Assembly (NCBI GenBank): GCA_041725895.1
Contig: JBGRQA010000004.1
Span: forward strand, 62,001 to 126,000
From: JBGRQA01 sp041725895
GTDB taxonomy: Bacteria > Bacteroidota > Bacteroidia > Bacteroidales > Marinifilaceae
Length of the DNA: 64,000 nucleotides
Direction: 5' to 3'
A model generated the notes under the pieces. It did not search any database. It was not told the origin of the DNA and saw only the letters and a program-made list of their open reading frames with translations. This document shows positions 8,813-17,494 of this stretch, in pieces. Positions within the stretch are counted from its first letter, which is position 1. Each line of letters begins with the position of its first letter. A program made the position numbers and the translations under genes.

Positions 8813-10597
8813 ATGGAAAAACTAAAAACTGTAAAAGGTGGGGAATTTCTGATAAAGGAAACACCACATCAAGATATTTTTATCCCGGAAACACTCTCTG
8901 AAGAACAAAAAATGATTATTGATACATGTCGTGATTTTCTAAAAAAGGAAGTCGTTCCCAATCTTGACAGAATTGACGACATGGAGGAAGGATTGATGAT
9001 TGAACTTCTCAACAAGGCTGGAGAACTGGGACTATTAGGCATTGCTATACCTGAGAACTTGGGTGGTTTCGGACAAGATATGGTCACCTCGATGCTGAGT
9101 ACAGAGGTAATGGGAACCTACAGTTCTTTTGCAGTTGCCTATTCCGCACATTCCGGGATCGGTACACTCCCGATCCTTTACTATGGCAACCCCGAACAGA
9201 AAGAAAAATACATCCCCAGGTTGGCTAGTGGGGAATGGAAGGGAGCATACTGCCTGACAGAACCAGGAGCAGGATCTGATGCCAACGCGGGAAAAACCCG
9301 GGCCATTCTTACCGAAGACAAGAAGCAGTACATTCTTAACGGTCAAAAAGTATGGATCACAAATGCAGGTTTTGGAGATATCTTCACCGTTTTTGCCAAA
9401 ATAGATGATGACATTGACCTAAGTGCTTTTATCGTGGAGAAAAACTTCGAGGGGATCACCTTCTCCCAGGAAGAGAAGAAATTAGGAATCAAAGGTTCTT
9501 CCACCCGTCAAATGTTTTTTGAGAACTGTAAGGTACCTGCCGAAAACCTATTAGGAGAACGAGGTCAGGGGTTTAAAATTGCACTTAACATTCTGAACAA
9601 CGGTCGCATGAAACTTGCAGCGGCAGTATTAGGAGCAGCTAAGGTAGTCATCACCAATTCCGTGACTTATGCAAATGAGCGAATTCAATTTGGGAACCTT
9701 ATCTCAACCTATGGTGCCATCAAACACAAAATGGCGGAACAAGCCATCCGGGTGTATGCATGCGAATCAGCAGTTTATCGCTGTACCCAAGACATTCAGA
9801 ATTCAATGATCCAATACATTGAGGAAGGTATGGATAAAAACCTGGCTCAAATCAAAGCCCAAAAAGATTTTGCAGCAGAAGCAGCCATACTAAAAGTATC
9901 CGGATCGGAAGCATTGGATTATGTAGTAGACGAAGGAGTTCAAATATACGGTGGAATGGGCTATTCGGCCGAAGCCCCCATGGAAAGAGCCTACAGGGAT
10001 GCCAGGATCAACCGGATATTTGAAGGAACCAATGAAATCAATCGAATGCTGACTGTTGATTTTCTTATTCGAAAAGCACTCAAAAATGAACTCAATTTAA
10101 TGGGCGCTGCTAAAAAAGTGGGCAACGAACTACTTTCCATTCCTGATTTTGGAGAAGAAGATACCAGTCTGTTTGCAAGGGAGAAAAAGCTGGTGGCCAA
10201 CTTCAAAAAAGCCGCCCTAATGCTTGCTGGAGCTGCGGTTCAAAAATTTATGAAAGGCCTGGGTAAAGAACAGGAAATCCTCTTCAATATTTCTGATATC
10301 CTAATGGATTGCTACCTCTCGGAATCCGTATTGCTAAGGGTTATGAAGCTATGCGATTTGAAAGGGGAAGAGAATTGCCAGGAACAAATACACATGATGG
10401 AAGTTTTTATTTACGATGCGGCCGACCGAATATTCAAAAACGGCAGAGATGCTACAAACTCTTTCGCTTCCGGAGATGATTTACGAATGATGAACCTGGG
10501 ACTGAAACGGTTCACTCGTCATAGCGGATTAAACATCAAGGAAGCCAGAAGAAAAATTGCCAACAAACTTATTGAAGAAAATCGTTATTGCTTCTAG
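8813..10597 (+). CDS. acyl-CoA dehydrogenase
   Basis: 594 residues, longer than the usual 380-residue form because it has an extra C-terminal helical region of about 170 residues, as in VLCAD-like bacterial enzymes. It inserts the first double bond into acyl-CoA, passing electrons from FAD to electron-transfer flavoprotein. Visible signatures are CLTEPGAGSDAN near residue 150, KVWITNAGFGDIFTVFAK, the FAD-binding IQIYGGMGYSAEAPMERAYRD near 385, and IFEGTNEINRML near 403, whose Glu is the likely base in this family. It ends the beta-oxidation operon, 109 bases after fadA. No etfAB genes are in the window. Confidence 0.93.
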   Translation: MEKLKTVKGGEFLIKETPHQDIFIPETLSEEQKMIIDTCRDFLKKEVVPNLDRIDDMEEGLMIELLNKAGELGLLGIAIPENLGGFGQDMVTSMLSTEVMGTYSSFAVAYSAHSGIGTLPILYYGNPEQKEKYIPRLASGEWKGAYCLTEPGAGSDANAGKTRAILTEDKKQYILNGQKVWITNAGFGDIFTVFAKIDDDIDLSAFIVEKNFEGITFSQEEKKLGIKGSSTRQMFFENCKVPAENLLGERGQGFKIALNILNNGRMKLAAAVLGAAKVVITNSVTYANERIQFGNLISTYGAIKHKMAEQAIRVYACESAVYRCTQDIQNSMIQYIEEGMDKNLAQIKAQKDFAAEAAILKVSGSEALDYVVDEGVQIYGGMGYSAEAPMERAYRDARINRIFEGTNEINRMLTVDFLIRKALKNELNLMGAAKKVGNELLSIPDFGEEDTSLFAREKKLVANFKKAALMLAGAAVQKFMKGLGKEQEILFNISDILMDCYLSESVLLRVMKLCDLKGEENCQEQIHMMEVFIYDAADRIFKNGRDATNSFASGDDLRMMNLGLKRFTRHSGLNIKEARRKIANKLIEENRYCF

Positions 10598-10673
10598 TTT
10601 AGATAGTTCCACAAGTCATCGGACTGCCATAACCGATGATGCCCTCTTTTATCATTTTTACAACATCCACAAA

Positions 10674-10704
10674 AATGGGAGGCTTTGGCCTCCCATTCTT
10701 TTTT
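10674..10704 (+). terminator. rho-independent terminator of the beta-oxidation operon
   Basis: A perfect 10-bp stem, aatgggaggc (10674-10683) with gcctcccatt (10688-10697), a tttg loop and a following ctttttt tract. It lies 76 bases after the acyl-CoA dehydrogenase stop codon and before the convergent membrane-protein gene. Confidence 0.9.
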
Positions 10705-10742
10705 CCAACCCTCCAAACTGGAATCGGATAACTTCATACTCG

Positions 10743-11129
10743 CTACTTCAATGCCTTGCGACTCATAAAGAAATAGTAAAGCAGAAAACCCAATGAAATT
10801 GAGACAAAGAAAATCCCATAGGGCATAGAACTTCGATAAGTTAAAAATTCCGGATAACTGCGTCCAAGAACCTCTAGAACGATAAATCCCAGACCTCCAA
10901 AGAAAGCGACCAACCCCCATTTCAAAGAAGGATAACGATCGTAAGAAACTTCTTTTGGGGTCATTAATTCATGCCTTTCGGCTACTACATTTTGTTCAAG
11001 AATTGCGGCCTTATCATAATGCCCTGCCTTGATGAGCTTCCGTTTCAAAAAATGTGAGGACAAAATTCGAACAAAGGTTACAATGCTGTAAAAAACAACA
11101 ACCGCGATTAAAACGTCATCAATATTCAT
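10743..11129 (-). CDS. small three-helix membrane protein (DUF6249-like)
   Basis: 128 residues with three predicted membrane segments (about residues 5-25, 68-90 and 103-121) and a charged cytosolic loop (FLKRKLIKAGHYDKAAILEQ). The layout of a short N-terminal helix, a basic loop beginning KRKLIKAG and an LKWGLVAFFGGLG segment resembles the DUF6249 proteins found beside ECF sigma factors in Bacteroidota; this is recognition by pattern and not proven. It is transcribed away from the sigma factor gene at 11334 with about 200 bases between them, so the two may be co-regulated. Function unknown. Confidence 0.7.
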   Translation of the reverse strand: MNIDDVLIAVVVFYSIVTFVRILSSHFLKRKLIKAGHYDKAAILEQNVVAERHELMTPKEVSYDRYPSLKWGLVAFFGGLGFIVLEVLGRSYPEFLTYRSSMPYGIFFVSISLGFLLYYFFMSRKALK

Positions 11130-11333
11130 AATTATTTGTTTTAGATTTTCTAATTCGTTTGCCCCATTTGACCAATTGAGTTTTGAAAATGTTGCAATAT
11201 TTTCGAAAAAAAATTTACCACTTGAGAAAAATATTAGACTTATCCTTTACAGATAATATCAAAAGTTAAGTTTATGGAAGAATTTCGTACCTTTTTGCAA
11301 CATTTCTAAAAATAGCTTGTCTACTGGGCAAAG

Positions 11334-11897
11334 ATGGACGAAACACAACTGATAATTCAAATTCAAAGAGGAAACATGCAGGCCTTTCGATTTCTGGTCA
11401 AGAAATACGAACGGTTGGTTTTTCATATTGCCGGTCGCTTACTCGACCGACAGGAGGATTTGGAGGATGTAAGCCAAGAGGTATTCATCAAAATTCACAA
11501 AAAACTAGACAAATTCCGGGGCGATGCCAAACTTTCAACATGGGTTGCTACCATTGCTTATCGCACGTCAATAAACCACCTAAAAAAAAGGAAACTACAA
11601 TCGGAAGAATTGGACCAGGAGCAGATAAGTTTCAAAGAATATTTCGTTTCCCACGAAACGCCGGAAAGTTTGGCCGGAAAACAGGAAATGAAACAACTCG
11701 TCCGAAAACTAGTAAATTCACTCCCTCCAAAATACAAAACCGTTCTGAACCTTTACCACCTGGAAGAATTCAGCTACCAGGAAATTGAAGCGGTCACCGG
11801 CATGCCCGAGGGTACGGTAAAAAATTACATCTTCCGCGCCCGCAAATTACTGAAAGAACAACTAATGAAACACCCCGAAATAGTGGATACCTTATGA
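11334..11897 (+). CDS. ECF-type RNA polymerase sigma factor
   Basis: 187 residues. Region 2 is clear (YERLVFHIAGRLLDRQEDLEDVSQEVFIKIHKKLDKF, then KLSTWVATIAYRTSINHLKKRK), and region 4 contains LPPKYKTVLNLYHLEEFSYQEIEAVTGMPEGTVKNYIFRARKLLKEQL, the -35 binding helix-turn-helix. It directs RNA polymerase to a small stress or surface regulon. The next gene overlaps its stop by 4 bases (ATGA type) and encodes a membrane protein, the usual partner of such sigma factors. The start ATG follows a TACCTTTTTG stretch about 25 bases upstream that is a near match to the Bacteroidota -7 box. Confidence 0.93.
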   Translation: MDETQLIIQIQRGNMQAFRFLVKKYERLVFHIAGRLLDRQEDLEDVSQEVFIKIHKKLDKFRGDAKLSTWVATIAYRTSINHLKKRKLQSEELDQEQISFKEYFVSHETPESLAGKQEMKQLVRKLVNSLPPKYKTVLNLYHLEEFSYQEIEAVTGMPEGTVKNYIFRARKLLKEQLMKHPEIVDTL

Positions 11898-12340
11898 AAA
11901 AGGAGCAAAATAGAAACAACAAGGAGCAAAGGATCAAATTTGACACACTTTTACAGGAATTATCACAAGTTGAAAGAATAAAGGAAGATAATTTTTCCCT
12001 GGAAGAATCTGCCATAGTGGACCAACTGCTTCAGGAAAATCTTAGAAACGAATTCTCCTATGAAATTCCGGAAGATTTTGCCGATAGGGTTTGTGATAAA
12101 ATCGAAGAACGTTCCTTCCTAAGGGAGGGAATCGAAAAACACCTGCTCATGACTCTCGGTTTTTTGGGGATACCTGGTATTGCCATTGGTTTGCTCTACC
12201 ATACTAAATCAAGTCTCTATGCTCCCATCAGCGAATTTCTAGTTGAATTTAAATGGCCACTACTCTTCGGCTTGTTCTGTTTGGCAGCAATACAAATGGC
12301 CGATCTTTATCTTGTGAAAAGCAAGGAAAAAATAAACTAA
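11894..12340 (+). CDS. putative anti-sigma factor (membrane protein)
   Basis: 148 residues. The N-terminal 75 residues are hydrophilic and helical (QRIKFDTLLQELSQVERIKED..IVDQLLQENLRNEF..VPDRV-like segment IPEDFADRVCDKIEER), and are followed by two hydrophobic segments (HLLMTLGFLGIPGIAIGLLYH and WPLLFGLFCLAAIQMADLYLV). No zinc-binding HxxxCxxC anti-sigma motif is present. The call rests on the 4-base overlap with the ECF sigma gene and on the cytosolic-domain-then-membrane layout. It could instead be an unrelated membrane protein. Confidence 0.6.
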   Translation: MKKEQNRNNKEQRIKFDTLLQELSQVERIKEDNFSLEESAIVDQLLQENLRNEFSYEIPEDFADRVCDKIEERSFLREGIEKHLLMTLGFLGIPGIAIGLLYHTKSSLYAPISEFLVEFKWPLLFGLFCLAAIQMADLYLVKSKEKIN

Positions 12341-12409
12341 TTTTAATAAAAACATCAATTCTCTTACAATTGAGAACTAGCCTAAAAATTCAAATTATAA
12401 TACGTATTC

Positions 12410-12943
12410 CTATTTCCTTTTCAAAAAATCTCGAAAATCAAATACTCCATTTAACGTATTAAAATTTAAAAATATTTTACACCCTTTGTCATTAAATCTA
12501 GCATATGTATCAACACTCAACCATGCCCTGCCTGGATTTTCCAGACTAATATACAAATACAACCGAGCACTAGTTCCATGTAGATCAACACCATACAATT
12601 GCCCTTTATCGTAACTTCTATTAGCAATCATTTCTGTTAAAAGGACTCTCTGATCTTGATATATTGTTTCCTCTATCCTTTCACTTGATATTACATCAAA
12701 TGTATATCCAGCTTTAAGTCCCTTTACCTTAACCTTCCCCCGTCCATTTTTTAGATCTACCTTGAAACATAGATTAGTATATTCTCCTGAACTTCCCGAT
12801 TTAATTATATCTCCATCAAATTTAGAATAACACCAACTTGTCCCCCAACAAGTCACTTCCTCAGAAAAAATATATTTATTTCTTACTTGGGCTTCAACAC
12901 TAGAAGCAAATAATATAAAAAAGATTACAACAATAAATCTCAC
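12410..12943 (-). CDS. hypothetical secreted protein
   Basis: 177 residues with a signal peptide (MRFIVVIFFILFASSVEAQ, cleavage after EA). The start codon is GTG; the next in-frame codons upstream reach a stop without an ATG. The mature part is rich in beta-strand pattern and has four cysteines (CWGTSWC, NLCFKV, KGCKI) that could form disulfides. I do not recognise the family. The gene stands alone between the sigma/anti-sigma pair and gshF, and its codons are noticeably A+T-rich compared with the neighbours. Confidence 0.65.
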   Translation of the reverse strand: MRFIVVIFFILFASSVEAQVRNKYIFSEEVTCWGTSWCYSKFDGDIIKSGSSGEYTNLCFKVDLKNGRGKVKVKGLKAGYTFDVISSERIEETIYQDQRVLLTEMIANRSYDKGQLYGVDLHGTSARLYLYISLENPGRAWLSVDTYARFNDKGCKIFLNFNTLNGVFDFRDFLKRK

Positions 12944-13121
12944 TTCTATTTAATTTAAATATCTCACTTCACAAATCTACTAATTAACATTAGGTATTTA
13001 ATAAAAATTCATTTACACTAGAGAGGATATCAAAAATTTGCTCATTATGCTAAAAAAAACTTATAAAGTCACTCTTTCCCTTTAGTTTTTCAGACCTTAA
13101 TATTATAAAGCTCCAAATCCT

Positions 13122-15434
13122 CTAGAATCCAAGCGCGTCCAAAATCTTCTGATTCAACTTTCGATTCTTGCCAAGGTAAGGAAAACAATGGATGTGGATG
13201 GCCGGATTGAAATTCATCTCAATAATGGCATAATTATCTTCTGCGGCAGGAATCTTAATATCCGGAATCATCATATCCAAACCTGTAATTTTAACATCTA
13301 GAGCCTGAGCTGCTCTCACTGCAATTTTCTTGTAGCTTGGATGAATCTCATCGGTGTAATCAATACTATCACCCCCAGTGCTAATGTTGGAATTCTCCCG
13401 GAGATAAACCACCTCATCTTTTCCCGGAATCGAATTAAAATCCAGGTTCTGGGATTTCAGAAACATCTCTTCCGCCTCGCCCAAAGCAATCTTTTCCAAA
13501 GGCGTTCGATATCCCTTGCCCCGCAATGGATCCTGGTTCTTTTGCTGTACCAGTTCCGTTATGGTACAAACTCCATCCCCTTTTACATTGGCAGGCACTC
13601 GATGTAAAATACCAACAACATCGTCGTTGATGACGAAAAAACGAAACTCTCGCCCCTCTTCAAAACCTTCGATCAGAATACTATCGTCCTGTTCAAAAGC
13701 AATCTCCACAGCCCTTTTAAATACAGAGTAATCATTATTCTCTTTCAAAATGGTAATTCCAATTCCAAAATTGGTGGATTTAGGTTTCACCACAATAGGG
13801 CGATTCTCAAACAATAAAAAATCCAGCAAAGCTTCCTCCGCTTTGGTATAATGTCCCCCTCCAGGTACTCGTATTTCATACTCTTTCAACACTTTCTTGG
13901 TGACTAACTTATTCTCCATCATCAGAACACTGCTGTAATTGTCTAGAGAAGTACGAGTGGCCTGCATCACATATTCATTACGGCCATCCTTTGTCAATCG
14001 AACAAAATTCTCCTTTCGATCCAGGATCTCAAAATCAATTCCACGACGAACCGCCTCTTTTAGCAGCATTTGGGTGGAAAGCTCCATATCTTCGAACCCA
14101 TAAAAACAAAACCCCTTTGCCAAACTCAAAGCTTTGTAATCTTTAGCCTTCCGCATATGAAACTCAATGAATCCTTGCTCATCAATCTCCCTCAATAAGC
14201 GTTGCGCCGGATGCATTTCAGTATCTTCCACCAATTGTCGAACAAGTTTCATCGCTTTATGGTAACGGGGATGCTCCAGAAATCCAAAACTGGAGAAAAT
14301 CTGCTCCATTTCTTCCAGCAAAGAACCGGCCCAAACCCGAGGTTGCACTGCATCACCTTCAAATGTGATTAGAGAAACCGTTTCGCACAGACCGTGACAG
14401 GAAACAATGTCCTGATTGCTATTCACCAATTTCTGCTGTTCGGCACGAAAAGTATCCGCTTCATCCACGAATAAACAAAACAAAAGAAACAGGTGGACAA
14501 AATGAAGATTCTCTTCCCTCACCCCAATTTTCTCAAAAGGATCCAAATCAATAATCCGAACTTCAAGGTGAGAGATCCTCGTGGAATCGGCCTCAAACTT
14601 CAAGCGAATGGGCATGTACAATTCCTTCTCATCACTGAGTTTTCCCTCATCAATAAAGAACTGTACGGATTGCTTCCAGGCTTTCACAGATGAATAATCC
14701 GGATAGAGGGCCTCCCGGTTTCTATATCCCCCCGGACTGGTTCGAATAGACATCCCATTGCGGCATCGAATAGGATACTGCTCACCGGTCTTTAATGATT
14801 TTACCTTAAAACCATCGTGTGCTACAGGACTTTCGCCCATCAACCAAACCAGCAGCCACCGATAACGCATAAAATTCCGAACCATCCTAAGATATACCTC
14901 TTCCCTGAATAGTTCAAAATCCTGGTTCGGAGCCAGAAGTCGCATCAGTTGACCCAGCATTTGATCGGGAAAGGAAAAATTGAAATGGATACCTGAAATC
15001 AGTTGTCGCTCCCGACCATAGACCTCTGCTAACAATTCGCGATATATTTCTTTTGCACGCCCCTTTTCCCCGTACGAAGCAATCGGAATCTTTTCCTCCT
15101 CCGGCAAGTTAGGGGGCAAACTTTGAGGCCACAGCAACTCATCCCCAATGTTCTCGGAAACAATATCGTGTATGGTTTCGAGCATCCCCAGCGCTTCGTG
15201 AACCGAATTCATGGGAGGTGTAATCATCTCAACCTGACTTTCGGAAAAATCAGTGGTGATATAGGGATGATCGTTCTTATCCCCCAAAACATCAGGATGC
15301 GGTATCAAAGAAAGATTTCCCCCGGCATCTACCCGAAGATTTTCCTTCTCAATACCAAACTTCCCATCCAGAAATCTTTGCCTGATCTCATCACTTTGAT
15401 AGGTTCTTTTTATCCGATTCAATACCTTCATCAT
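13122..15434 (-). CDS. gshF: bifunctional glutamate-cysteine ligase / glutathione synthetase
   Basis: 770 residues, matching GshF (GshAB) fusions. The N-terminal part is a proteobacterial-type gamma-glutamylcysteine ligase (GKFGIEKENLRVD, YITTDFSESQVEMITPP, IHFNFSFPD, RNGMSIRTSPGGYRN). From about residue 490 follows an ATP-grasp domain (RPIVVKPKSTNFGIGI, DDSILIEGFEEGREFRFFVIND, IIEMNFNPAIHIH), the glutathione synthetase part. Together they make glutathione from glutamate, cysteine and glycine with two ATP. It lies 20 bases downstream of the MATE exporter gene in a leftward operon headed by a MarR regulator, which suggests that thiol synthesis and export are switched together. Confidence 0.95.
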   Translation of the reverse strand: MMKVLNRIKRTYQSDEIRQRFLDGKFGIEKENLRVDAGGNLSLIPHPDVLGDKNDHPYITTDFSESQVEMITPPMNSVHEALGMLETIHDIVSENIGDELLWPQSLPPNLPEEEKIPIASYGEKGRAKEIYRELLAEVYGRERQLISGIHFNFSFPDQMLGQLMRLLAPNQDFELFREEVYLRMVRNFMRYRWLLVWLMGESPVAHDGFKVKSLKTGEQYPIRCRNGMSIRTSPGGYRNREALYPDYSSVKAWKQSVQFFIDEGKLSDEKELYMPIRLKFEADSTRISHLEVRIIDLDPFEKIGVREENLHFVHLFLLFCLFVDEADTFRAEQQKLVNSNQDIVSCHGLCETVSLITFEGDAVQPRVWAGSLLEEMEQIFSSFGFLEHPRYHKAMKLVRQLVEDTEMHPAQRLLREIDEQGFIEFHMRKAKDYKALSLAKGFCFYGFEDMELSTQMLLKEAVRRGIDFEILDRKENFVRLTKDGRNEYVMQATRTSLDNYSSVLMMENKLVTKKVLKEYEIRVPGGGHYTKAEEALLDFLLFENRPIVVKPKSTNFGIGITILKENNDYSVFKRAVEIAFEQDDSILIEGFEEGREFRFFVINDDVVGILHRVPANVKGDGVCTITELVQQKNQDPLRGKGYRTPLEKIALGEAEEMFLKSQNLDFNSIPGKDEVVYLRENSNISTGGDSIDYTDEIHPSYKKIAVRAAQALDVKITGLDMMIPDIKIPAAEDNYAIIEMNFNPAIHIHCFPYLGKNRKLNQKILDALGF

Positions 15435-15454
15435 ATCGAAAAGTGTTTTCAGTT

Positions 15455-16837
15455 TTAGCTATTCTTTTTTAATTTTTGCCTTGTTCTGTAAAATAAATAG
15501 AACAATACCAAGCCTTTCAATATACTACTCACAGAAATACTCAACCAAACTCCATTCAATCCCAAAAACGTATACATCCCCAACACATAGGCAAGAGGAA
15601 TTCGCAAAGAAGTCAGAATTACACTTACCGCTGCGGGAACCTTTGTTTTTCCAAGTCCATTGTAGGCCCCTGCTGTTATCATTTCAATGCACATGAACAC
15701 CTGTGATAAACCAAGAATTATCAGATAATCCTTTCCCATCTCAATACTTTCGGCCTCCGGGAGGAAGACGGAAAACAAAAGGCCGGGAATAGTGAAGAAA
15801 AGTATACTAGAAACCGCTCCAATTCCCATCGCAATTTTCAAACCCGCCTGGTATCCCCTGTGAACCGATTTCAGATTCCCCGCTCCATAATTTTGGCCTA
15901 CCATAATACTCATGGCCTGCATCAATCCTCCGGTAAACATATAGGTAATGGCCTCAATCTGCACCCCTATCTTTTGAACTGCAATAGCACCGGGCCCCCA
16001 TTCTGCAATAATCCGAGCCACCACTATTGAAATCATCGTAAATGAAATTCGCTGAAGAGATACCGGAGCCCCTATCCGAAACAAGTTCTTCAAGCGATAT
16101 ATTGAGGGCCACACTCCTTCAAAAAAAGAATCCTTCGATTTTTTTATGTACCAAATAAAATAAGCAATTGCTGACAATTGAGCAATTATGGTTGCAATAG
16201 CAGCACCATTTACTCCAAGTCCTACCCCGAATATAAGTATGGGATCGAGTAGTAAGTTGATTGCAGTACCTGTAGCTACGGCCCTGAACGAAATTCTTGT
16301 TAACCCATGTGCATTCAAAATCGCTGCAAAAAGCAGACTCATAAAAGAAAAAATAACCCCTCCTGCACTAATCAGCAGATAGGATTGGGCCTGCTGCTCC
16401 ACTTCCGCATCCTGAAGTTGGAAGAAACCAATCAACCCTTCTGAGAATTGAAACAGAAACAGGGCAAACATTAAAGCGAGAAACACAGTACCCCAAACGG
16501 CAGTAGTTGCAAAGCGTCCCCAGGAATATTGCTTTTCGGCTCCTACACTGTGCGAAACTTTGATATTGGCCCCCATTACAATAATGGAAACCATGGCCCA
16601 GCCAAGATGCAGAAGAAATCCAGCAGTTCCTACTGCAGCAACAGCTCCACTCCCCAAACGCCCTACCCATATCATATCCGTTAGATTGTAAGCCATTTGC
16701 AACAAGGAGGACCCAATAATTGGAAAAGCCAGTTTTAACAGGGTTACCATATCCGAGGTAAGCAACAATCCACTCGATTTCACAATTTTATCAACTCTCA
16801 AATTCATCTTCTCTAGTAAGGGATTATACCTGATCAC
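15455..16837 (-). CDS. MATE family multidrug/organic cation exporter
   Basis: 460 residues with twelve hydrophobic segments arranged as two homologous halves, as in NorM-like MatE proteins. Recognisable parts are the LKLAFPIIGSSLLQMAYNLTDMIWVGRLGSGAVAAVG segment near the N-terminus and GGLMQAMSIMVGQNYGAGN near residue 310. These proteins use sodium or proton gradients to expel drugs, toxins and metabolites across the inner membrane. The gene starts 18 bases after the MarR gene stop and ends 20 bases before gshF, so the three genes are very probably one transcript. Substrate unknown; a glutathione conjugate or a thiol-reactive compound is an attractive guess given the operon. Confidence 0.92.
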   Translation of the reverse strand: MIRYNPLLEKMNLRVDKIVKSSGLLLTSDMVTLLKLAFPIIGSSLLQMAYNLTDMIWVGRLGSGAVAAVGTAGFLLHLGWAMVSIIVMGANIKVSHSVGAEKQYSWGRFATTAVWGTVFLALMFALFLFQFSEGLIGFFQLQDAEVEQQAQSYLLISAGGVIFSFMSLLFAAILNAHGLTRISFRAVATGTAINLLLDPILIFGVGLGVNGAAIATIIAQLSAIAYFIWYIKKSKDSFFEGVWPSIYRLKNLFRIGAPVSLQRISFTMISIVVARIIAEWGPGAIAVQKIGVQIEAITYMFTGGLMQAMSIMVGQNYGAGNLKSVHRGYQAGLKIAMGIGAVSSILFFTIPGLLFSVFLPEAESIEMGKDYLIILGLSQVFMCIEMITAGAYNGLGKTKVPAAVSVILTSLRIPLAYVLGMYTFLGLNGVWLSISVSSILKGLVLFYLFYRTRQKLKKNS

Positions 16838-16855
16838 TCATTTTCACAAATGGAA

Positions 16856-17329
16856 CTATACTCTCGCTTTTCTCATAGCATTCAAAAAAACAAACAGGGA
16901 ATCAATCACCGTTTCCACTCTATCTTTGGGAATATGAGTCAATACGCGGTTGTAGTATTCGCCAAACATATTCATCAGCCGCAGGGATGCCTCCTCTCCC
17001 TTTTCAGTGAGTTGCAATTTCACAATTCTTTTGTCCTTCTCATCTTTGCATCGTGTTACATATTCATTTTTAACAAGCTTATCCATAATGCGAGTAGTTG
17101 TACTCTTCTCCAAACACATAATGGAGCTCATCTCGTTCATGCTTAAACAACCTGCTTTCTTTAATTCGAGCAAGCAACGGTACTGAGTGGTCGAAAACCC
17201 CTGAACCTGTACCTGCTCCCTTTCCATACTCATCATAAATTTGATCAGTTTTCCAATTTCATCCGCACAATCAATTTCCTTCCCCTTTACCTTGATTTTG
17301 CAACAGGCTAAACATTCTGTCCTTTCCAT
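16856..17329 (-). CDS. MarR family transcriptional regulator, cysteine-rich
   Basis: 157 residues with the MarR winged helix: STTQYRCLLELKKAGCLSMNEMSSIMCLEKSTTTRIMDKLVKNEYV as recognition helix and turn, then the wing RCKDEKDKRIVKLQLTEKGEE. Unusually, eight cysteines are present, four of them in a short N-terminal extension (C6, C9, C10, C21) and others at 52, 61, 72 and 94, which suggests redox, electrophile or metal sensing. It heads the operon with the MATE exporter and gshF and has two perfect palindromes in its own promoter region, so autorepression is likely. That sensing role is inference from composition and context. Confidence 0.9.
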   Translation of the reverse strand: MERTECLACCKIKVKGKEIDCADEIGKLIKFMMSMEREQVQVQGFSTTQYRCLLELKKAGCLSMNEMSSIMCLEKSTTTRIMDKLVKNEYVTRCKDEKDKRIVKLQLTEKGEEASLRLMNMFGEYYNRVLTHIPKDRVETVIDSLFVFLNAMRKARV

Positions 17330-17361
17330 ATCGAATTTTTTACAACCTCATTTATTCGAAA

Positions 17362-17369
17362 CAAATATA
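17362..17369 (-). promoter_or_regulatory. -7 box of the marR-MATE-gshF promoter
   Basis: Read on the minus strand this is TATATTTG, an exact match to the Bacteroidota TAnnTTTG -7 element, about 33 bases before the marR ATG. No TTTG -33 box is found at 19-21 bases upstream; instead the first palindrome (17387-17399) covers that position, which is where a repressor would block the polymerase. Confidence 0.6.
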
Positions 17370-17386
17370 AAGGTATTTTTATTTAC

Positions 17387-17399
17387 TTGTATCATACAA
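17387..17399. promoter_or_regulatory. palindromic operator 1 (TTGTATCATACAA)
   Basis: A perfect 13-bp palindrome about one base, of the form TTGTA-N3-TACAA, located immediately upstream of the -7 box of the marR operon. MarR-family dimers bind palindromes of this size. Its centre is 23 bp from the centre of the second copy at 17410-17422, about two helical turns. Confidence 0.7.
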
Positions 17400-17409
17400 C
17401 TAATAAAAA

Positions 17410-17422
17410 TTGTATGGTACAA
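17410..17422. promoter_or_regulatory. palindromic operator 2 (TTGTATGGTACAA)
   Basis: Second TTGTA-N3-TACAA palindrome, with the same half-sites as 17387-17399. Two equal sites in the promoter of a regulator gene strongly suggest that they are its binding sites. It also lies between marR and the convergent-side terminator of the glucosaminidase gene, so no other gene is a plausible target. Confidence 0.65.
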
Positions 17423-17439
17423 CTATCTTACATCTATTC

Positions 17440-17474
17440 AAAAAAATATCCCTGAGCCGAATGGCCCAGGGATA
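17440..17474 (-). terminator. rho-independent terminator of the glucosaminidase gene
   Basis: On the minus strand the sequence forms a 12-bp stem (17463-17474 with 17447-17458, one A/C mismatch) with a 4-base loop and is followed by a run of seven T. It is 20 bases after the stop codon of the gene at 17495. Confidence 0.85.
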
Positions 17475-17494
17475 CATCTATAAAATTCAATTGC

